A stretch of DNA of 64,000 nt from Hoeflea_A sp965249925 (lineage in GTDB: Bacteria > Pseudomonadota > Alphaproteobacteria > Rhizobiales > Rhizobiaceae), in the NCBI GenBank assembly GCA_965249925.1, contig OZ252260.1, forward strand, positions 5,146,001 through 5,210,000. The letters run 5' to 3'. The position numbers were made by a program, and so were the translations under genes. Each line of letters opens with the position of its first letter. Position 1 is the stretch's first letter. The notes under the pieces were generated by a model. It was not told the origin of the DNA and did not search any database. It saw only the letters and a program-made list of their open reading frames with translations. This document shows positions 52,795-62,293 of the stretch, in pieces.

Positions 52795-54717
52795 GTGGTC
52801 AGAGACAAAGTCGCAGTCGATCTCGCCAACGATCTTCTTCTGCAGCTTGATGCGGAGGAAACGGCGGTGCTTGTGGCGCTGGTTCAATCGCCGCAAGGGC
52901 TCCCGGCCGATACAAATGCAGTTGCGTCTGGGTTGGCCGTTCGATTGCCCGGTAGCCTGTATCTCCGTCAGGATAATGGATACCTGGATTTCCGCTCGCA
53001 AGCGTTGCGGGATGCCATCACATGCGCCGTCGAGAGCAGTGCCCAAGAAACAAGGTTGAGCCGGGCGATCGCGCTCTTTGCACGTGGCCAGACCGTTGAG
53101 GCTATTGAGTTGGCGCAGGCTGGCCGTGAGTATGCCCATGCGCTCGAATGGTTTCGCGAGCGCGGCAACAGTTTCTTCATGCATCTGCACGGCCTTGATG
53201 TATGTCACCGAATTCTCGGCAATTTCCCGCCGGATATGCGTGCAAGCAACGCTAGCCTGGTGTTGGCCCGCGCCATGCACGCCCTCAAGTCCGGCAGTGT
53301 CAACCGCGCCCGGCATATCGTTCGTGAGCACTATGGCCTCGAAGGGCTCGATCTTGACCGGGTGGTTGGCAATCCACAGCTCTATTCGCGGGAGTTCCGG
53401 GCATTCCGCCTCGTCATGTCGATTTATGAGGACGCCAACGTCAGCAATTTCGTGCGTGATCGGATGTTCGAGCTTCTGGGTGAGTTCGAGTTGGACGATC
53501 ATCTGAACCGCGGCAGCATCTACAATACGATGCTCGAAGTGTGCATCCAGCGGCAGCAGCTCGATCAGGCCCAGGAAATGGCCAACCGGGCTCACTTTCA
53601 CTACAGCCGTGCCAACGCTCACCTGCTGGTGTTTTATATCGAGCTGCATCGGGCCGTATTCTCGCTGACGCGGGGCGTTTTGACAGAAGCCGAACGGGCG
53701 GTGGCGGCGGCCGACACGGCACTGTCGGCGGTGACCTTCGACAGTCCCACAGATCATCGCCTGCTTGCTCTGCTCAAGGCCGTGGTCGCCTATGAAAGAG
53801 GTGATGCGCAACAGCTTGTCGACTATCTCGGTGACGAATTTGATAAATTCGCCTATGGCGAGCTTTGGCCAACGATAACCGAACTGGCGCTTTACTACGG
53901 CAGCCTCGCGATCAGCGGGGAACTGGGTGTCTTCGCCGCGCGCGCCTTTCTCGACAAATGGCGCATCCAGGAATGGCGATCACGCCGCTTCAATTTCGTC
54001 ATCACATTGCGCCAGATCGATATTCTGCAGAATCACAACCGCTGGCAGGAGGCGGCCGATTTGCTGACCGGGGTTCAGTCGCGCGTCAATCGGACCTGGG
54101 TGGAAAGCGCCGAGGAGGCGCTGGGTTTGCTCGACGATGTCCGGGAAATCGCCGTCGCTCTGGCATGGATGCGCCAGCTGATCCGGCATGCGCCGGTAAG
54201 CCCGATGCGTCTACGGCAGGTGGAGTATTTCGCCGCCAATCCGCATGCCAACGAACGTCAGCGTAGCACCCTGACCCTTTGGTTGGCTTACCTGGCCCGC
54301 CATCAGGGGAGTGTCAGCCGGGCGAGGGCCCAGCTTGTCAAAGTGCTCGGCAACGTCGCGCGTCTGGGCGTGGTCACCCACCTGATCGGCGACAAGAACC
54401 TCATCGACAAGCTGATGGAAGACAAGCGGATCAGCCAGTTCATACACACTGTGCCGGGCGCCAACGAAGTGCTACGCAAGCTTGACGGCTTTCATGCCGG
54501 ATATCGGCACCACACATCAGCGAGCCGGCTGACCCGTCAGGAGCAACGGGTGCTCACGCTGGTCGCTGAAGGGGCCTCGAACAAGTTTGTGGCACGGCAG
54601 CTGCGGTTGTCCGAAGTGACGGTGAAATTCCATCTCGGCAATATCTACCGAAAAATGGGGTGCCGGAAACGGGCTGAGGCCATCGCCGCAGCCCGCGCTC
54701 TCAACTGGGTGGTCTGA
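52795..54717 (+). CDS. LuxR-family regulator with MalT-like helical repeat region
   Basis: About 640 residues. The C-terminus is a GerE/LuxR helix-turn-helix: LTRQEQRVLTLVAEGASNKF, then RLSEVTVKFHLGNIYRKMG. The middle (about 60-560) is all-helical with TPR-like repeats as in MalT-type activators, but the N-terminal STAND ATPase domain of full MalT is absent. GTG 52795 after ACGGGAG is preferred; GTG 52744 is in frame but has no Shine-Dalgarno. It lies directly before the peptide-type transporter operon, whose upstream region carries two direct repeats, and probably activates it. Confidence 0.87.
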   Translation: MVRDKVAVDLANDLLLQLDAEETAVLVALVQSPQGLPADTNAVASGLAVRLPGSLYLRQDNGYLDFRSQALRDAITCAVESSAQETRLSRAIALFARGQTVEAIELAQAGREYAHALEWFRERGNSFFMHLHGLDVCHRILGNFPPDMRASNASLVLARAMHALKSGSVNRARHIVREHYGLEGLDLDRVVGNPQLYSREFRAFRLVMSIYEDANVSNFVRDRMFELLGEFELDDHLNRGSIYNTMLEVCIQRQQLDQAQEMANRAHFHYSRANAHLLVFYIELHRAVFSLTRGVLTEAERAVAAADTALSAVTFDSPTDHRLLALLKAVVAYERGDAQQLVDYLGDEFDKFAYGELWPTITELALYYGSLAISGELGVFAARAFLDKWRIQEWRSRRFNFVITLRQIDILQNHNRWQEAADLLTGVQSRVNRTWVESAEEALGLLDDVREIAVALAWMRQLIRHAPVSPMRLRQVEYFAANPHANERQRSTLTLWLAYLARHQGSVSRARAQLVKVLGNVARLGVVTHLIGDKNLIDKLMEDKRISQFIHTVPGANEVLRKLDGFHAGYRHHTSASRLTRQEQRVLTLVAEGASNKFVARQLRLSEVTVKFHLGNIYRKMGCRKRAEAIAAARALNWVV

Positions 54718-54728
54718 GCGGTGGCCCC

Positions 54729-54765
54729 AAAACCTATACCATTTTTCTAAAAACCTATACCGTTT
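54729..54765. promoter_or_regulatory. Direct repeat, candidate activator sites for the dpp-type operon
   Basis: AAAACCTATACCATTT at 54729-54744 and AAAACCTATACCGTTT at 54750-54765 differ at one base and are 21 bases apart, two helical turns. They lie in the 53 bases between the LuxR-family gene and the first transporter gene. Confidence 0.65.
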
Positions 54766-54770
54766 GACGA

Positions 54771-55904
54771 TTGTCCGAGACGGATAAGGCGCGCACCCTG
54801 TCGCCAGGAACACAACCGGACCGCGACAGCCTCTGGCGAAAGCTGACCGTTCGCTCCGGACAATTCGGGTCATCTATGCAGAAAAACCCCGTCACCTTGA
54901 TGCTCAGACGCCTGCTTGGCTTCGCCGGGGTGATGCTCGTCCTCTCCGCCATGATTTTCACACTGGCGCGCATCGTCCCGGGAGACCCGGCCCGCATCGC
55001 ACTCGGCCCGCGCGCCTCCCAGGAACAGGTCGACGCCATGCGCGTCGAGATGGGGCTCGATGCGCCGCTCTACCAGCAATATGTCGACTATGTCTGGCGC
55101 GGTCTGCAGGGCGATTTCGGCAAGTCCCTGATTTCCGGACGTCAAGTGAGCGCCGAGATCTCCGCGCTGTTACCCGCAACGCTGGAGCTGGTCATCGTGA
55201 CGGTGTTGCTGATGATCGTCATTTCGATTCCGCTTGGCGTGTTCACGGCGCGTTACCGCAACAGTTGGATTGACAATACCGGACGGTTTTTTTCGATCGT
55301 CGGTGTCACCATGCCCAGCTTCCTGTTCGCCATTCTGCTGCAGCTCTTTGCGGCGAATTTCATCACCGGATGGCCGGTGGTCGGTCGCATCGACTATTCG
55401 CTCGACATTCCACCCGGACCGACGGGGCTTTTGCTGATCGACTCCGTATTGCATGGCGATTGGCAGGTGTTCCGAAGCGCCCTGCAGCATCTGGCGTTCC
55501 CGGCTTTGGCACTGGCCATGGCCGGCATCGGTCAGGTGACCCGCATCACACGATCGGCGATGATCGAGCATCAGCGCCGCGACCATGTGCTGACGCTGAA
55601 ATCCTTCGGCGTGCCCGACCGGGTGATCATCTTCCGCTATCTGCTAAAACTTTCATCCATCGCGCCGCTGACCATCATGGGTCTGGAGTTCGCCTCGCTG
55701 ATCGGCAACGCCTTTGTCGTCGAACTGGTGTTTTCCTGGGGTGGCTTCGCCTCTTACGGGCTCGAGGCCATCCTTCAGAAAGACCTCAATGCGGTGATGG
55801 CGGTCGTGCTGGTATCCGGCTTCTTTTTCGTGGTCGCCAATCTGATCATTGACATCGTGCTGATGGTGATCGACCCGCGGCTGCGCTTCAAGGAGGCCGG
55901 CTGA
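54771..55904 (+). CDS. Dipeptide/oligopeptide-type ABC transporter permease (DppB-like)
   Basis: Up to 377 residues from TTG 54771; ATG 54876 (MQKNPVTLMLRRLLGF, 342 residues) fits the family length better, but neither has a strong ribosome site. Six membrane segments. DppB marks: FTLARIVPGDPARIALGP, LDAPLYQQYVDYVWRGLQGDFG (described), RITRSAMIEH and GFASYGLEAILQKDLNAVMA. If the TTG is used, about 35 extra polar residues precede the first membrane helix. Confidence 0.9.
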   Translation: MSETDKARTLSPGTQPDRDSLWRKLTVRSGQFGSSMQKNPVTLMLRRLLGFAGVMLVLSAMIFTLARIVPGDPARIALGPRASQEQVDAMRVEMGLDAPLYQQYVDYVWRGLQGDFGKSLISGRQVSAEISALLPATLELVIVTVLLMIVISIPLGVFTARYRNSWIDNTGRFFSIVGVTMPSFLFAILLQLFAANFITGWPVVGRIDYSLDIPPGPTGLLLIDSVLHGDWQVFRSALQHLAFPALALAMAGIGQVTRITRSAMIEHQRRDHVLTLKSFGVPDRVIIFRYLLKLSSIAPLTIMGLEFASLIGNAFVVELVFSWGGFASYGLEAILQKDLNAVMAVVLVSGFFFVVANLIIDIVLMVIDPRLRFKEAG

Positions 55905-56779
55905 TGTCCGTCACGTCCAACGGGACACCGGCCGCGCTCTCAGCCCGCTACATGGCGTGGTACCGGTTTTCGCGCAATCCATCGGCGGTCATCGGCGGTC
56001 TCATTGTCCTGTCGGTTGTTTTCGTCGCCATCTTCGCGCATTGGCTCGCGCCGTATCCGGAAGATGTCGGTGCCACCGTCGATTTCCGCGCTCGCCACAT
56101 GCCGCCGGACGCGGCCCACTGGATGGGAACCGATAAGGTCGGCCGGGATATACTGACCCGCGTCCTATTCGGCTTTCGGGTGTCCCTACTTTTGGTGGTG
56201 GGTGTGCTTGGCGTTGCCGTGCCCGTCGGTACGGCGCTCGGCATATTGGCCGGCTATTTCGGCGGCCGCACCGAAACCGTCATTACCGGTCTGACCAATG
56301 TTATGCTGGCGATCCCGCCACTGATCATGGCCTTGGCCATTGGCAACGTGCTTGAGCCCAACCTGATCAACGCGATGCTGGCGATCACCCTGCTGTGGTG
56401 GACCTGGCATGCCCGGCTCATCTACCGGGTCACCAAGTCCATCGCTACGGAGGATTTCGTCGAGGCCGCGAGACTGGCGGGCGCCAGCCACTGGCATGTG
56501 TTGACCCGCGAGATCCTGCCCAACTGCGTGTCGGTCATCTCGGTCAAGACCACTCTGGATGCCGCCTTTGTCATCCTGTTCGGTGCAACCCTTTCGTTTC
56601 TGGGTCTCGGCGTCAAACCGCCAACGCCCGACCTCGGATCGATGGTTGCCGACGGGCGCCAATTCCTGCCGGAAATGTGGTGGGGCGTGCTGGGTCCGGG
56701 ATTTGCGATCTTCTACGCCACGCTCGGTTTCAACCTGCTCGGCGACGGTCTGCGCGACATGTTCGACGTGGAGGTGTGA
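55904..56779 (+). CDS. Dipeptide/oligopeptide-type ABC transporter permease (DppC-like)
   Basis: 291 residues with six membrane segments. Marks: HWMGTDKVGRDILTRVLFGFRVSL, the EAA-type loop FVEAARLAGASHWHVLTREILPN and LSFLGLGVKPPTPDLGSMVADG. The start overlaps the dppB stop. Confidence 0.93.
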   Translation: MSVTSNGTPAALSARYMAWYRFSRNPSAVIGGLIVLSVVFVAIFAHWLAPYPEDVGATVDFRARHMPPDAAHWMGTDKVGRDILTRVLFGFRVSLLLVVGVLGVAVPVGTALGILAGYFGGRTETVITGLTNVMLAIPPLIMALAIGNVLEPNLINAMLAITLLWWTWHARLIYRVTKSIATEDFVEAARLAGASHWHVLTREILPNCVSVISVKTTLDAAFVILFGATLSFLGLGVKPPTPDLGSMVADGRQFLPEMWWGVLGPGFAIFYATLGFNLLGDGLRDMFDVEV

Positions 56780-56781
56780 CG

Positions 56782-58458
56782 GTGAGCCTGCTCGACATCC
56801 GGGACCTCAGCGTATCGTTCCGCACCTACGGCATCGTTAGCAACGTCTTGAAGGACGTGGCGCTGCGCATTCCGGAAGGCGGCCGGGTGGCGCTGATTGG
56901 CGAAACCGGATCCGGCAAATCCGTGACCAGCAAGACAATTCTCGGCACCCTTCCGGACAACGCCATCATCGACAGCGGATCCATTCGCTTCGAAGGCGAA
57001 GACGTGCTGATGCTGTCGAGCGCCAAGCGCGACGCCATGAAAGGCACCGCCTTCTCGATCATCATGCAGGACCCGCTGAGTTCCTTTAATCCGGTGTTCC
57101 GCATAGGACGCCATCTTGATGACGTGCTGCGTTTCGCCGACCGGCGGCTGGGCGAGGATTCCGGACCGGCGGACCGCCGGCGTCGCATCGACCGAGTGTT
57201 GCGGCAGGTGCAGCTGTCCGATCCGGATCGAATCTGCGCCGCCTATCCGTCGCAGCTGTCCGGCGGTATGCGCCAACGGGTTTTGATTGCCCTGGCATTG
57301 TTGCACCAGCCGCGTCTGCTGATCGCCGACGAGCCGGGGACCGCGCTCGACGTGACGACCCAGGACGAGATCATGAAATTGATCAACCGTCTGGTCGCCG
57401 AAAACGGACTGTCGCTGCTGATGATCACCCATAATCTCGGGGTGGTGCGCAAGATGGCGGACGACATTTACGTGATGCGGCACGGCGAAATCGTCGAGCA
57501 TGGCCCGTTCGCCTCGCTCCTGAGAACGCCGAAACAGCCCTATACGCGCCAACTGATCGCCGCCATTCAGCCGCTCTACGGTCCCGGCGTCGAGGACCAG
57601 AAGCCGGTTGACTCCGATGCGATCATCACCTTGAACGGCGTATCGAAGTCGTTTGAGGACAAGGGACTTTTCGGCCGCGGGCGTGCGCACCTGGCCGTCA
57701 AAAATGTGTCGCTTTCGATCGGCCGCGGCGAGATTTTCGGGCTTGCCGGGGAGTCCGGTTCGGGCAAGACCACCGTCGCGCGCATGATCATGGGGCTGAT
57801 CCGCCCGACCGATGGTCACATCACAGTCGATGGGGCTGCGGTCGGGAATGCCGACCGCAAGGCGGATTACCGCCGCTTGATCCAGATCGTCTACCAGAAT
57901 CCCGGAACCTCGCTCAATCCCAAGCGCACGGTCGGACAGACGTTGTCCGTGCCTCTGCGCTTCGCCGGTTTGTCGCGGAGCGAGACCGAGGATCGCATCA
58001 CCGAGCTGCTGGCCCAGGTTGAGCTGGCACCGCACTACGTGTCCAAATACCCCCACGAATTGTCGGGTGGCCAGAAGCAGCGGGTCGCCATCGCCCGGGC
58101 GCTCGCGGCGGACCCGGAAATCATCGTGCTTGACGAACCCACCTCGGCGCTCGACGTGTCCGTGCAGAAGAACGTTATCGACCTGCTGCAGCGGCTGCGC
58201 GACGAACTCGGACTGACCTACTTGTTCATCTCGCATGACCTGTCGCTGATGCGCAATTTTTGTGGCCGCATCGCCGTCATGCTGCGCGGCGAAGTGGTCG
58301 AAACCGGAGAGCCGCGGGTCGTCTTCGCCGACCCGCAGGCACCCTACACCCGCGCCCTGATCGCCGCCGTTCCGGTGATGAGCGACGAGGAAGATCGTTT
58401 GAAACCCGAAACAAGCCTAGAGGAAAGGCGCCGGTATCTCGCGGATACGGCGGCCTGA
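56782..58458 (+). CDS. Fused ABC transporter ATPase with two nucleotide-binding domains (DppD-DppF type)
   Basis: 558 residues, two complete ATPase domains in one chain. Domain 1: Walker A GETGSGKS (40-47), signature QLSGGMRQRVLIALAL, Walker B LLIADEPGTALD. Domain 2: Walker A GESGSGKT (near 323), signature ELSGGQKQRVAIARALA, Walker B IIVLDEPTSALD. Oligopeptide-domain tails (PYTRQLIAAIQPL, PYTRALIAAVPVM) close each half. GTG 56782 follows GGAGG. Both domains look catalytically intact. Confidence 0.93.
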   Translation: MSLLDIRDLSVSFRTYGIVSNVLKDVALRIPEGGRVALIGETGSGKSVTSKTILGTLPDNAIIDSGSIRFEGEDVLMLSSAKRDAMKGTAFSIIMQDPLSSFNPVFRIGRHLDDVLRFADRRLGEDSGPADRRRRIDRVLRQVQLSDPDRICAAYPSQLSGGMRQRVLIALALLHQPRLLIADEPGTALDVTTQDEIMKLINRLVAENGLSLLMITHNLGVVRKMADDIYVMRHGEIVEHGPFASLLRTPKQPYTRQLIAAIQPLYGPGVEDQKPVDSDAIITLNGVSKSFEDKGLFGRGRAHLAVKNVSLSIGRGEIFGLAGESGSGKTTVARMIMGLIRPTDGHITVDGAAVGNADRKADYRRLIQIVYQNPGTSLNPKRTVGQTLSVPLRFAGLSRSETEDRITELLAQVELAPHYVSKYPHELSGGQKQRVAIARALAADPEIIVLDEPTSALDVSVQKNVIDLLQRLRDELGLTYLFISHDLSLMRNFCGRIAVMLRGEVVETGEPRVVFADPQAPYTRALIAAVPVMSDEEDRLKPETSLEERRRYLADTAA

Positions 58459-58487
58459 CGACGAATTGTGAACGCAAGGAGAATGCG

Positions 58488-60059
58488 GTGTATCGACTTG
58501 GGATAGATGTGGGCGGTACCAACACCGACGCGGTGATCATGCACGACCGCAACGTGCTCGCCGGCTTCAAGGCGGCGACCAGCCCCGATGTGACGGGCGG
58601 TGTCATCGAGGCGCTGGAGGGCGCCATCGACAAAGCCGCCATAGACCGCGCCCGGATCGACAAGGTGATGATCGGCACGACGCATTTCACCAATGCGGTG
58701 ATCGAGCGCAAGCACATCAATCCGGTTGCCGCGATCCGGCTCGGCCTGCCGGCAACAGCCTGCCTGCCGCCGATGGTCGACTGGCCGGAAGATCTGCGGC
58801 AGGCCGCCGGCGGCACCGGCTACATGGTGCGCGGCGGTTACGAGTTCGACGGCCGAGAAATCGCGCCTTTGGACGAGGAGGAGCTGGACCGCATTTGCGA
58901 TGACATTATCACCCGCAAGCTACCGGTCGCCTCGGTCAGCTCCGTTTTCAGTCCGATTAACCGGAAGATGGAGGAGGCGGCACGCGACCACCTGATCCGC
59001 CGCTGTCCGGATCTTGCCGTTGTGCTCTCCAGCGACATCGGCCGCATCGGCCTGTTGGAACGCGAAAGCGCGGCGATCATGAACGCCAGCCTTTTGGCGC
59101 TCAGCGAGCGAACGGCGGACGCCTTCGCAAGTGCGCTGACGGCCGCCGGCCTGCATTGCGATTTCTACATTACGCAGAATGACGGAACGCTGATGAATGC
59201 CGAGATGGTCAAACGGTTCCCGGTGCTCACCTTCGCGTCCGGACCGACCAACTCGATGCGCGGTGCCGCTTTCCTGAGTGGGGAGAAGCAAGGGATCGTG
59301 GTCGACATCGGCGGCACCACCACTGACGTCGGGGCTCTTCAGCACGGTTTTCCGCGCCAGGCGGCCACGGTCGTCGATATTGGCGGTGTGCGCACCAATT
59401 TCCGCATGCCAGACGTTTTTTCCATCGGCCTTGGCGGTGGATCATTGGTGCAACGCGACGACACGGGAGCGGTCGCGGTCGGCCCGCAATCGGTGGGCTA
59501 TCGCATCACCAGCGAGGCGCGTGTCTTCGGCGGTGGTGTGCTGACCGCGACGGACATCGCCGTGGCGCTGGGCGAGGCCGATATCGGTGATCCATCGCGG
59601 GTCGCCAACATGGACTGCGACACGGTTGAAAAGGCCCGCGAAACGATCACCCGGCTGCTGGAACGGGCAGTGGAACGCAGCCGCATCTCGCCGGAACCGA
59701 TCCCGGTCATCGCGGTCGGTGGCGGTTCGATTTTGATGCCGCCGCAACTTGGGGAACTGCAGGTCGTGCGGCCCGAGAACTTCGCCGTCGCCAACGCGGT
59801 TGGAGCGGCGATCGCCCAGATCAGCGGTGAAGTGGACCGGATCTATTCGCTCGACGGCGGGACGACCCGCGAGGCCTGCCTGAAACAGGCGGAGGAGGAA
59901 GCCACGCGTAAGGCGGTGGAAGCCGGTGCGACACCACAGACGATCGAGACCATCGAACGCGAAGACGTGCCGTTGGCCTATCTGCCGGGCAACGCCACGC
60001 GAATTCACGTCAAGGTCGTTGGAGAGATGGAGGCCGCCCATGCTGAGCAGGCAGGCTGA
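58488..60059 (+). CDS. Hydantoinase/oxoprolinase HyuA-like protein
   Basis: 523 residues of the hydantoinase A/oxoprolinase ASKHA fold: YRLGIDVGGTNTDAVIM at the N-terminus, GTTHFTNAVIERK, VLSSDIGRIGLLERESAAIMNA, FASGPTNSMRGA, VVDIGGTTTDVG and IAVGGGSILMP. Family members use ATP to open hydantoin-like rings. No HyuB partner is present; the next two genes are DUF917 proteins, a known companion arrangement. GTG 58488 follows AAGGAGA. Confidence 0.9.
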   Translation: MYRLGIDVGGTNTDAVIMHDRNVLAGFKAATSPDVTGGVIEALEGAIDKAAIDRARIDKVMIGTTHFTNAVIERKHINPVAAIRLGLPATACLPPMVDWPEDLRQAAGGTGYMVRGGYEFDGREIAPLDEEELDRICDDIITRKLPVASVSSVFSPINRKMEEAARDHLIRRCPDLAVVLSSDIGRIGLLERESAAIMNASLLALSERTADAFASALTAAGLHCDFYITQNDGTLMNAEMVKRFPVLTFASGPTNSMRGAAFLSGEKQGIVVDIGGTTTDVGALQHGFPRQAATVVDIGGVRTNFRMPDVFSIGLGGGSLVQRDDTGAVAVGPQSVGYRITSEARVFGGGVLTATDIAVALGEADIGDPSRVANMDCDTVEKARETITRLLERAVERSRISPEPIPVIAVGGGSILMPPQLGELQVVRPENFAVANAVGAAIAQISGEVDRIYSLDGGTTREACLKQAEEEATRKAVEAGATPQTIETIEREDVPLAYLPGNATRIHVKVVGEMEAAHAEQAG

Positions 60060-61170
60060 CCTGATCACTCTCGACGAGGACGATCTGGAGTCGCTGGAAA
60101 TCGGTTCCGCCATCCTAGGCACTGGAGGCGGCGGCAATCCCTATATCGGCAAGCTCAGGGCCCGGCAAGTGCTGCGCGAAGGACGGCGCATGCAAATCAT
60201 ACCGCTCGAGGCATTGCCGGATGATGCGCGCGTGGTGGCCGTCGGCGGCATCGGCGCGCCGCTGATTTCGCACGAACGCATCAAGGAGGGCAGGGAGGGC
60301 CTGCGTTGCGTTCGGGCACTGGAGGAAAGGCTGGGCTTTCGGGTCGACGCCATCGCCTGCGAGGAGATCGGCGGCCAGAACGCCATGGAACCGCTGGTGG
60401 TCGGGGCTTTGTCCGAACTGCCGGTCGTCGATTGCGACGGCATGGGCCGCGCCTTTCCCGAGATGCAGATGACCACCTATTCGATCTACGGTCACCGCAG
60501 CACGCCCAGTGTGATGTGCGACCTACACGGCAATGTCGTCATTTTCGATCACGCGGCATCGGAGCTTTGGCACGAACGCATGGCGCGGGCCTGTGTGGTC
60601 GCCCAGGGCGGCGCCTCGACGCTCGCCAGCGCGCCGATGCAGGGCGTTTTTGTCAAGCGGTTCGCCATTCCGCATTCCTACAGCCAGGCCCTGTCGCTTG
60701 GCCGCACGGTGCGCGAGGCACGCAGCCGGAACGAAGATCCGGTCGAAGCGATCTGCGCGACGCGGGGCGGAGAGCGTGTTTTTACCGGCAAGATCATCGA
60801 TGTGAAGCGCCAGTTGCGCGGTGGCTTCGTCACCGGTGACGCCAGCATCGAAGGATTTGATACGCACCAAGGCGAGGCCGCCGGGATCATCATCCAGAAC
60901 GAATATCTGGTGTTTTCCAGAAACGGCCGGACGGAAGTCGTCGTGCCCGACCTGATCGTCGTCCTCGATATCGACACCGGCGAGGCCATCACGACCGAAC
61001 TGCTGCGTTACGGCCAACGGGTCAGTGTTGTCGCAATGCCCGCTCATCCGCTGCTGCGCACCCCGGAGGCGCTCGACGTGGTCGGCCCGACCGGATTCGG
61101 CCTCGGCAACCTCAACTATCTGCCGCTCGAGGAAGCGCGGCGCCAGGTAACGAAAGGCGATGCGGCATGA
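60040..61170 (+). CDS. DUF917 family protein (S-methyl-thiohydantoin desulfurase family), copy 1
   Basis: 376 residues. Family marks: ILGTGGGGNPYIGKL near the N-terminus, EIGGQNAMEPLVVGALSELPVVDCDGMGRAFPEMQM (described) and VDVKRQLRGGFVTGDASIEG-like text at mid C-terminus. From memory PF06032, formerly DUF917, is now named for S-methyl thiohydantoin desulfurase. It overlaps the hyuA 3' end by 20 bases and shares an operon with it. Confidence 0.88.
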   Translation: MLSRQADLITLDEDDLESLEIGSAILGTGGGGNPYIGKLRARQVLREGRRMQIIPLEALPDDARVVAVGGIGAPLISHERIKEGREGLRCVRALEERLGFRVDAIACEEIGGQNAMEPLVVGALSELPVVDCDGMGRAFPEMQMTTYSIYGHRSTPSVMCDLHGNVVIFDHAASELWHERMARACVVAQGGASTLASAPMQGVFVKRFAIPHSYSQALSLGRTVREARSRNEDPVEAICATRGGERVFTGKIIDVKRQLRGGFVTGDASIEGFDTHQGEAAGIIIQNEYLVFSRNGRTEVVVPDLIVVLDIDTGEAITTELLRYGQRVSVVAMPAHPLLRTPEALDVVGPTGFGLGNLNYLPLEEARRQVTKGDAA

Positions 61171-62255
61171 CAGCCTTCAAAATAGGTGCGGCGGACATGG
61201 AGGCGATCGCCACGGGCGGCGCGTTTCTCGGAACCGGCGGCGGCGGCGATCCCTATATCGGCAAGCTGATGGCCCAGACCGCCATTGCAAGCCACGGACC
61301 CGTCACGGTTGTTCCGGTCGAGTCGGTGCCTGATGACTGGCTCTGCGTGCCGGTCTGCATGATGGGCGCGCCGACCGTGATGGTCGAAAAACTGCCGAGT
61401 GGCGACGAGGCCGGCAGAGCCTTGCAACAGCTCGAGGCTTTTCTCGGGCGCAAGGCCGATGCGTTGATCTGCATCGAGGCAGGCGGGCTCAATTCGACGA
61501 TCCCGTTTGCCGTCGCCTCGGCCACCGGACTGCCGCTGATCGACGGCGACGGCATGGGTCGCGCCTTCCCGGAACTGCAGATGGTCAGCTTTACCATGGC
61601 AGGGGTAGCGGCGACGCCGATGGTAATCGCCGATGAGAAGGGCAACAGCTCGGTGATCAACGCGATCTCCAACCTTTGGACCGAACGGCTGGCACGCGCC
61701 CAGACGGTGCAGATGGGCGGTGCTGCCCTGGTGGCGCTTTATCCGATGAGTGGCGACGAGGTCAAACGCGGAATACTGCGCAACACGCTGTCGCTCATTC
61801 ACGAGATCGGTCGAACAATCACCCGAGAACAGACGAAAAACCGCAACCCGGCCACCGCACTGATCGATCGGCTCGCCGGCAAGCGGCTGCTGACCGGACG
61901 CGTCATTGACATCGAACGCAAGACGGAGGGCGGTTTCGCCCGCGGCACCGCAACGCTCAAGGGTATGGATGACCACGAGGGGAGTATCTTCCGCGTGCAT
62001 TTCCAGAACGAGTTTCTGATCGCCCTCAATGCGGACGACCAGCCACTGGCGATGACGCCGGATCTGATCTGTGCCGTCGATGCCGATGGCGGCCTTCCAG
62101 TGACCACCGAGCAACTGCGTTTCGGTCTGGCGGTGACCATGATCGGCCTGCCGTGCGACCCGCAGTGGCGGACTGCAGCCGGCATCGATCTCGTCGGTCC
62201 CGGCTACTTCGGCTACCCGCAGGCCTACACCCCGCTCGAACATCTGCCTTTTTGA
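61167..62255 (+). CDS. DUF917 family protein (S-methyl-thiohydantoin desulfurase family), copy 2
   Basis: 362 residues, clearly paralogous to the preceding protein: FLGTGGGGDPYIGKLMA, IEAGGLNSTIPFAVASATGLPLIDGDGMGRAFPELQM (described), RVIDIERKTEGGFARGTATL. Its ATG overlaps the first copy's stop (ATGA). The GlyGlyGly loop and DGDGMGRAFPE motif are kept in both, so the pair may form a heteromer or act on different substrates. Confidence 0.88.
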   Translation: MTAFKIGAADMEAIATGGAFLGTGGGGDPYIGKLMAQTAIASHGPVTVVPVESVPDDWLCVPVCMMGAPTVMVEKLPSGDEAGRALQQLEAFLGRKADALICIEAGGLNSTIPFAVASATGLPLIDGDGMGRAFPELQMVSFTMAGVAATPMVIADEKGNSSVINAISNLWTERLARAQTVQMGGAALVALYPMSGDEVKRGILRNTLSLIHEIGRTITREQTKNRNPATALIDRLAGKRLLTGRVIDIERKTEGGFARGTATLKGMDDHEGSIFRVHFQNEFLIALNADDQPLAMTPDLICAVDADGGLPVTTEQLRFGLAVTMIGLPCDPQWRTAAGIDLVGPGYFGYPQAYTPLEHLPF

Positions 62256-62293
62256 CCCGCAACGACCAATAGATAACGACAAAGGAGATTGAC

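Noticed and set aside
56713..58236. 507-codon minus-strand frame
   Set aside because: Antisense to the fused ABC ATPase, whose motifs are intact; typical GC-rich shadow frame.
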